Shown: positions 39,222 through 43,014 of the stretch, one piece after another
Layout: each line of letters starts with the position of its first letter
How positions within the stretch are numbered: the first letter of the stretch is position 1
Origin: an uncultured Alphaproteobacteria bacterium
GTDB lineage: Bacteria; Pseudomonadota; Alphaproteobacteria; Rhizobiales; Aestuariivirgaceae
Direction: 5' to 3'
Assembly (NCBI GenBank): GCA_937870685.1
Contig: CALMZX010000070.1
Location: forward strand, 1 to 43,014
Length of the DNA stretch: 43,014 bases
The notes under the pieces: model-generated
What the model saw: only the letters and a program-made list of their open reading frames with translations
Database searches by the model: none
What the model was told of the DNA's origin: nothing
Made by a program: the position numbers and the translations under genes

Positions 39222-40793
39222 ATGCGTATTGTGCTTGTGAATGTGCCGCATCCCGCGATCGGCAGCCGGATCCCGCGCGAGCAGTTGACGCCGCTCGGCC
39301 TGCTCTGTGTCGGCGGTCCGCTCATCGACGACGGCCATGATGTCTCGCTCATCGACGGCGAGTTCGGCCCGATGGCGCATGAGGCGATTGTGCGTGAGGT
39401 CGCGGCACGCGCGCCTGACCTTGTGCTGTTCGGCCATTCCGGATCGTCGTCGGCGCAGCCGATCATCAGCGCGGTGGCAGCACTGGTGCGCGAGGCCCTG
39501 CCCGCCTGTTGCATCGTCTATGGCGGTGTCCATCCAACCTATTTCTGGCGCGAGATCCTGCGCGACGATCCGAATGTTGACATCATCGTGCGCGGCGAGG
39601 GCGAGGAGACCATGCTGGCGCTGGCGCGGGCACTGCGCGACGGGCAATCCCTTGCGCACATTCCGGGCCTCGCCTTCCGCCGCGATGGCGCGCCCTTCGC
39701 CACGCAGCCCGCACAGGCCATCCGCGATCTCGACCAGTACCGCATCGGGTGGGAGCTGGTTGATCTCCGGCGCTACAGCTACTGGGGCAGCAAGCGGGCC
39801 GTGGTGATCCAGTTCTCGCGCGGCTGTCCGCATCTCTGCACCTATTGCGGCCAGCGCGGCTTCTGGACGAAGTGGCGGCACCGCGATCCGGTGAAACTCG
39901 CTAGCGAGATGGCCTGGCTGCACCGCGTTCACGGTGTCGAGGTCTTCAACTTCGCCGATGAAAATCCTAGCGCGGCGCGCAAGCCGTGGAAGGCCTTCCT
40001 CGAGGCGCTGATTGCCGAGAACATCAAGGTGACGCTGGTCGGTTCAACCCGCGCCGGAGACATCGTGCGCGATGCCGACATCCTGCATCTCCACCGCAAG
40101 GCGGGGTTCGAACGCTTCCTGATGGGCATGGAACAGACCGATGCAGCAACGCTGGCGCTGATCCGCAAGGGGGCGACCGAGGCAACGGACCGCAAGGCCA
40201 TCCAGTTGCTGCGTCAGCATGGCATTCTCGCCATGATGACCTGGGTGTCAGGCTTCGCCGAGCAGACCCATGCCGACATGTGGACGGGCCTCAGGCAGAT
40301 CATCTCCTATGACCCCGACCAGATTCAAACCCTGCAGGCCACGCCACACCGCTGGACGCCCTATTACCGGCAATCACTGGACCGCGTGGTGATCCAGACG
40401 GACCGGACGAAGTGGGACTACAAGCATCAGGTGCTGGCCATGCCCGCCATGCGGCCGTGGCAACTGTTCCTCTGGGTCAAGCTGATCGAAGTCGTGGCGC
40501 AGACACGGCCCCGGGCGCTGCGGCGTTTCCTTTTTCCGCCAGCTCACCTGAAACATGCCATCCGCTGGTACTACCGCATGGGGCGGCAGGTTTACTTCCA
40601 CGAGATCTGGCAGTTCATCACAAAGGACCGCTTCCTGCGCAACGGCATTCCGCTCACCGCCTTCAACGGTGAGGCACAGGATGGCGAAGAGGAGGCGATG
40701 GTGGTGGCGCGGGCGCCGCGTGCCGTCACGGCTTCTTCCTGCGCTTTGCCTTTGGCAGTTTCCACAGGTGATCAATCAGGTCATCGACGCTGA
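39222..40793 (+). CDS. B12-binding radical SAM protein, BchE-like
   Basis: I start at ATG 39222 ([20 protein letters not shown]), giving 523 residues. Residues 1-150 form a cobalamin-binding Rossmann domain ([52 protein letters not shown]). The radical SAM domain follows with Cys202, Cys206 and Cys209 in [16 protein letters not shown], then FNFADENPS and GSTRAGDIV. The C-terminal region ([19 protein letters not shown]) matches the anaerobic magnesium-protoporphyrin monomethyl ester cyclase-like branch. No pigment gene lies in the window, so the substrate is open. The last 68 bases overlap the convergent ycgN-type gene. Confidence 0.85.
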   Translation: MRIVLVNVPHPAIGSRIPREQLTPLGLLCVGGPLIDDGHDVSLIDGEFGPMAHEAIVREVAARAPDLVLFGHSGSSSAQPIISAVAALVREALPACCIVYGGVHPTYFWREILRDDPNVDIIVRGEGEETMLALARALRDGQSLAHIPGLAFRRDGAPFATQPAQAIRDLDQYRIGWELVDLRRYSYWGSKRAVVIQFSRGCPHLCTYCGQRGFWTKWRHRDPVKLASEMAWLHRVHGVEVFNFADENPSAARKPWKAFLEALIAENIKVTLVGSTRAGDIVRDADILHLHRKAGFERFLMGMEQTDAATLALIRKGATEATDRKAIQLLRQHGILAMMTWVSGFAEQTHADMWTGLRQIISYDPDQIQTLQATPHRWTPYYRQSLDRVVIQTDRTKWDYKHQVLAMPAMRPWQLFLWVKLIEVVAQTRPRALRRFLFPPAHLKHAIRWYYRMGRQVYFHEIWQFITKDRFLRNGIPLTAFNGEAQDGEEEAMVVARAPRAVTASSCALPLAVSTGDQSGHRR

Positions 40794-41187
40794 TGCCCTC
40801 TTCCGAATAGGCCATGCCGGCGACGGAGATGCCCGCTTCGGTGACGGTGGCCTGCGTGCCGGAGACGAGCGGATGCCACCAGGGCAGCGGATTGCCCTCA
40901 TCGAGCAGACGGTAAGCGCAGGTTTCCGGGAGCCAGCCCAGGCCGTCGATCACTTCCGGCGTCAGCGTCACGCAGTCCGGCACGCGCTTGGCACGGTTGG
41001 GATAGTCGGTGCAGCGGCAGGTCTTGAGGTCGAGCAGCTTGCAGGCCGCACGGGTGTAAAGGAAGTGGCCGGTGTCCTCGTCCTCCAGCTTGTTCAGGCA
41101 GCAGCGTCCGCAGCCGTCGCACAGGCTCTCCCATTCGGCACGGGACATGTCGTCGAGGGTCTTGGTCTTCCAGAAGGGCTCAGTCAT
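40726..41187 (-). CDS. YcgN/UPF0260 cysteine-cluster protein
   Basis: A 153-residue member of the YcgN/YkgJ (UPF0260) family: [76 protein letters not shown] and [19 protein letters not shown]. The conserved cysteines probably bind zinc or iron-sulfur; the function is not established. It starts 15 bases after the LysE-type gene on the same strand, so it may share its transcript. Its 3' end overlaps the radical SAM gene by 68 bases on the other strand. Confidence 0.93.
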   Translation of the reverse strand: MTEPFWKTKTLDDMSRAEWESLCDGCGRCCLNKLEDEDTGHFLYTRAACKLLDLKTCRCTDYPNRAKRVPDCVTLTPEVIDGLGWLPETCAYRLLDEGNPLPWWHPLVSGTQATVTEAGISVAGMAYSEEGISVDDLIDHLWKLPKAKRRKKP

Positions 41188-41202
41188 CGGCCCTTGCTAA
41201 AG

Positions 41203-41814
41203 CTAGCGCGTGGCGATGGCAACTGCGGCGCCACCCATGGCGGTGGCGCTGGCGCGGTTGGCGATGCGCACGGCGCGCGGACTTTTCAGCCAGCCCCGCG
41301 CCCAAGAGGCAGTAAAGGCCCAGGCCAGATCAACCGTCATCATGACCAGCACGGCCGTTGCCACCAGTTCGGCAAGGCCGATGGCACCGACGCTGTTGAG
41401 ATCAATGAGCGAGGGCAGCAGCGCCAGATAGAAGACCATGATCTTGGGATTGCCGATGGTGAGCGCCATGCCGGTGAAGAACAGGCGGAGACTTGAATCA
41501 TCCTGCGGCAGGTCGCCCGAGGGCACATCGGCGGGGGCGGTCCACATCTTCCAGGCAAGGAACAGCAGATAGGCGACGCCTGCGTATTTGATCACGGTGA
41601 AAAGAAGAAAGAACTTCTGTGCCACGAAGCCGAGCCCCAGGACCGCCGCCACCAGCCACAGGGCCTCGCCGATCCACATGGCGGCGAGAAACGGCAGGAC
41701 ACTGCCAAGGCCCCGGCTGATCACCCGGGCGACCAGCGCCGCGATGGATGGTCCGGGGGAACCGGCATTGACAAAGAGCGCGGCGGCGAAGAGGGCGAGG
41801 GCTGAGAGTTCCAT
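41203..41814 (-). CDS. LysE/RhtB-family amino acid exporter
   Basis: I start at MELSALALFAAALFVNAGSP (ATG 41814); the longer frame runs through the terminator and the amt end and is rejected. The 203-residue protein has about six membrane helices and the LysE family motif NAGSPGPSIAALVARVISRG near the start, then LRLFFTGMALTIGNPKIMVF. These transporters export amino acids or related metabolites across the inner membrane; the substrate cannot be predicted. It is separated from amt by a strong terminator and precedes ycgN. Confidence 0.92.
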   Translation of the reverse strand: MELSALALFAAALFVNAGSPGPSIAALVARVISRGLGSVLPFLAAMWIGEALWLVAAVLGLGFVAQKFFLLFTVIKYAGVAYLLFLAWKMWTAPADVPSGDLPQDDSSLRLFFTGMALTIGNPKIMVFYLALLPSLIDLNSVGAIGLAELVATAVLVMMTVDLAWAFTASWARGWLKSPRAVRIANRASATAMGGAAVAIATR

Positions 41815-41829
41815 GGCGCAATCATAAAG

Positions 41830-41859
41830 ACTGGCGTGGGATTGCACCACGCCAGTTTT
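41830..41859. terminator. Intrinsic terminator between amt and lysE-type gene
   Basis: A perfect 10-bp stem ACTGGCGTGG (41830-41839) and CCACGCCAGT (41847-41856) with a seven-base loop lies nine bases after the amt stop, flanked by AAA on one side and TTTT on the other. It would end amt transcripts on the minus strand. Its U-tract there is imperfect (CTTTAT). Confidence 0.75.
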
Positions 41860-41867
41860 GCGTGCGC

Positions 41868-43014
41868 TCAGGGAACCACTTCGCCATGCAAGCCGACATC
41901 GAGACCTTCGATCTCGATCTCGCGGGAAACGCGCAGGCCTTGCACCTTGGCGATCACGTAGAGAATGCCGAAGGTCATGGCACCGCACCACAAGGTGACG
42001 ATGGCTGAGGCGAGGAGTTGCAGGCCAAGCTGGTGCCAGTTTCCTTCGATCACGCCGGACGTGCCGCCCCAGGCAGCGGAGGCGAAGAGGCCGATACCGA
42101 TGGTGCCGACATAGCCGCCCACACCATGCACGCCGAAGACATCAAGCGAGTCGTCGTAGCCGAGGCGTCGCTTCAGGCTGGTAGATGCGAAGAAACAGGC
42201 GAGGCCCGCAAGCAAGCCGATGGCGAGCGCGCCCATGGGAGCAACGAAGCCGCAGGATGGCGTGATCGCCACCATGCCGGCAACGGCACCCGAAATGATT
42301 CCGAGCACCGAGGGCTTGCCATGCTTGGCCCATTCCACCGCCATCCAAGCCAGAGCCCCTGCGGCACCGGCGATCTGCGTGTTCATCAGGGCGAAGGCGG
42401 CGGTGGCATTGGCGGCCAGCGCCGAACCACCGTTGAAGGCGAGCCAGCCAACCCAGAGCAGCGAGGCTCCCGTCACCGAGAGCACGAGATTGTGCGGCAC
42501 CATGGCCTCCTGCGGATAGCCCTTGCGCTTGCCGAGCATGAGGGCCGCCACGAGACCTGCGACACCGGAATTGATTTCAACAACCAGTCCGCCCGCGAAA
42601 TCCTTCACGCCCATCTGGGCGAGGAAGCCGCCACCCCAGACCCAATGCGCCACCGGCACATAAACCAGCAGCAGCCAGGCCGAGAGGAACCAGAGCAGGG
42701 CCGAGAACCTCATGCGGTCGGCAAAGGCGCCGCAGATCAGCGCGGGCGTGATGATGGCGAAGGTCATCTGGAACACCATGAACAGGCTTTCCGGAATGGT
42801 GCCGCTGAGACTGTCGGCGGCGAGGCCGTTGAGGAAGAGGCGGTTGGCATCGCCGAGGAAGGCGCCCTGCCCCGAAAAGGCAAAGGAGTAGCCGACGAAG
42901 ATCCAGAGCAGCGCCACCAGGCAGGTGGCGGCGAAACTCTGCATCATGGTGGAGAGCACGTTCTTCTTGCGCACCATGCCGGCATAGAACAGCGCCAGAC
43001 CCGGCAGCGTCATC
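41868..43014 (-). CDS. amt: Ammonium transporter Amt, C-terminal part (5' end outside window)
   Basis: About 381 residues are visible, and the frame is open to the window end; the first methionine in view (MTLPGLALFYAGMVRKKNVL) is an internal one of the first helices. The two pore histidines are present in VPHNLVLSVTG and DVFGVHGVGG, and the phenylalanine gate in MTFAIITPALICGAFADRM. Helices and the C-terminal cytoplasmic tail (SREIEIEGLDVGLHGE) are typical of Amt/Mep proteins, which conduct ammonium/ammonia in trimers. Often glnK is upstream, but that lies outside. It ends in a terminator. Confidence 0.96.
   Translation of the reverse strand, partial: MTLPGLALFYAGMVRKKNVLSTMMQSFAATCLVALLWIFVGYSFAFSGQGAFLGDANRLFLNGLAADSLSGTIPESLFMVFQMTFAIITPALICGAFADRMRFSALLWFLSAWLLLVYVPVAHWVWGGGFLAQMGVKDFAGGLVVEINSGVAGLVAALMLGKRKGYPQEAMVPHNLVLSVTGASLLWVGWLAFNGGSALAANATAAFALMNTQIAGAAGALAWMAVEWAKHGKPSVLGIISGAVAGMVAITPSCGFVAPMGALAIGLLAGLACFFASTSLKRRLGYDDSLDVFGVHGVGGYVGTIGIGLFASAAWGGTSGVIEGNWHQLGLQLLASAIVTLWCGAMTFGILYVIAKVQGLRVSREIEIEGLDVGLHGEVVP

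Noticed and set aside
39222-40793. Naming the radical SAM gene bchE
   Set aside because: The neighbours have nothing to do with bacteriochlorophyll and several B12-radical SAM branches share these motifs.
1-43014. tRNA, rRNA, CRISPR or insertion sequences
   Set aside because: No cloverleaf-like sequence, regularly spaced repeat array or transposase was found by reading the window.

Overview
The window looks like a chromosomal segment of a high-GC alphaproteobacterium, most likely in the order Hyphomicrobiales (Rhizobiales). The reasons are a FeuP/FeuQ-type two-component pair, a complete tail-to-terminase cluster of the Rhodobacter-type gene transfer agent (RcGTA) family, a soxBDAG sarcosine oxidase operon and a soluble NAD-dependent fdsGBACD formate dehydrogenase operon. 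No integrase, transposase, tRNA, rRNA or CRISPR array was seen.

Left part (1-10664): heterotetrameric sarcosine oxidase (soxB partial, soxD, soxA, soxG) is followed by two small genes (ABM-like and DUF1993). Convergent to these is a divergent methylenetetrahydrofolate reductase-like gene, then a GlxA/GbdR-type AraC regulator. Together they suggest glycine-betaine/sarcosine catabolism, with the methyl carbon passed to tetrahydrofolate. A 303-base AT-richer gap then leads to a minus-strand trio: PepSY protein, FeuP-like regulator, FeuQ-like kinase.

Middle (10799-27684, all minus strand): a compact GTA operon of 18 reading units. In transcription order these are small terminase-like gp1, large terminase, portal, protease, capsid, head-tail connector, tail terminator, tail tube, tail chaperone, tape measure, four baseplate/hub proteins (DUF2460, DUF2163, NlpC/P60, TIM-barrel gp15), a DUF2793 receptor-binding-like protein, and a lysis cassette (XhlA-like, GH24 lysozyme, 3TM holin). 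The most striking observation is a textbook -1 ribosomal frameshift signal at the end of the gp10 chaperone gene. It has slippery heptamer A AAA AAT, a 6-nt spacer and an 11-bp perfect stem-loop, and it would fuse gp10 to a start-less rcc01693-type reading frame, like lambda G/GT. The usual head-closure (gp7) gene is absent. A palindromic heptamer repeat separates capsid from connector, and a terminator-like hairpin lies between the putative operon promoter and gp1.

Right part (27864-43014): a LysR regulator, a 54-aa membrane protein and fdsG-fdsB-fdsA-fdhD-fdsD (NAD-dependent Mo/W formate dehydrogenase plus sulfur carrier FdhD) form a second one-carbon module. It is followed by a cluster of palindromic dispersed repeats, then an XRE regulator divergent from a VIT/VWA surface protein and its dedicated sortase, with a small membrane protein. 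Next are a B12-binding radical SAM protein (BchE-like), a YcgN cysteine-cluster protein, a LysE-type exporter, a clear terminator, and an Amt ammonium transporter cut by the window end.
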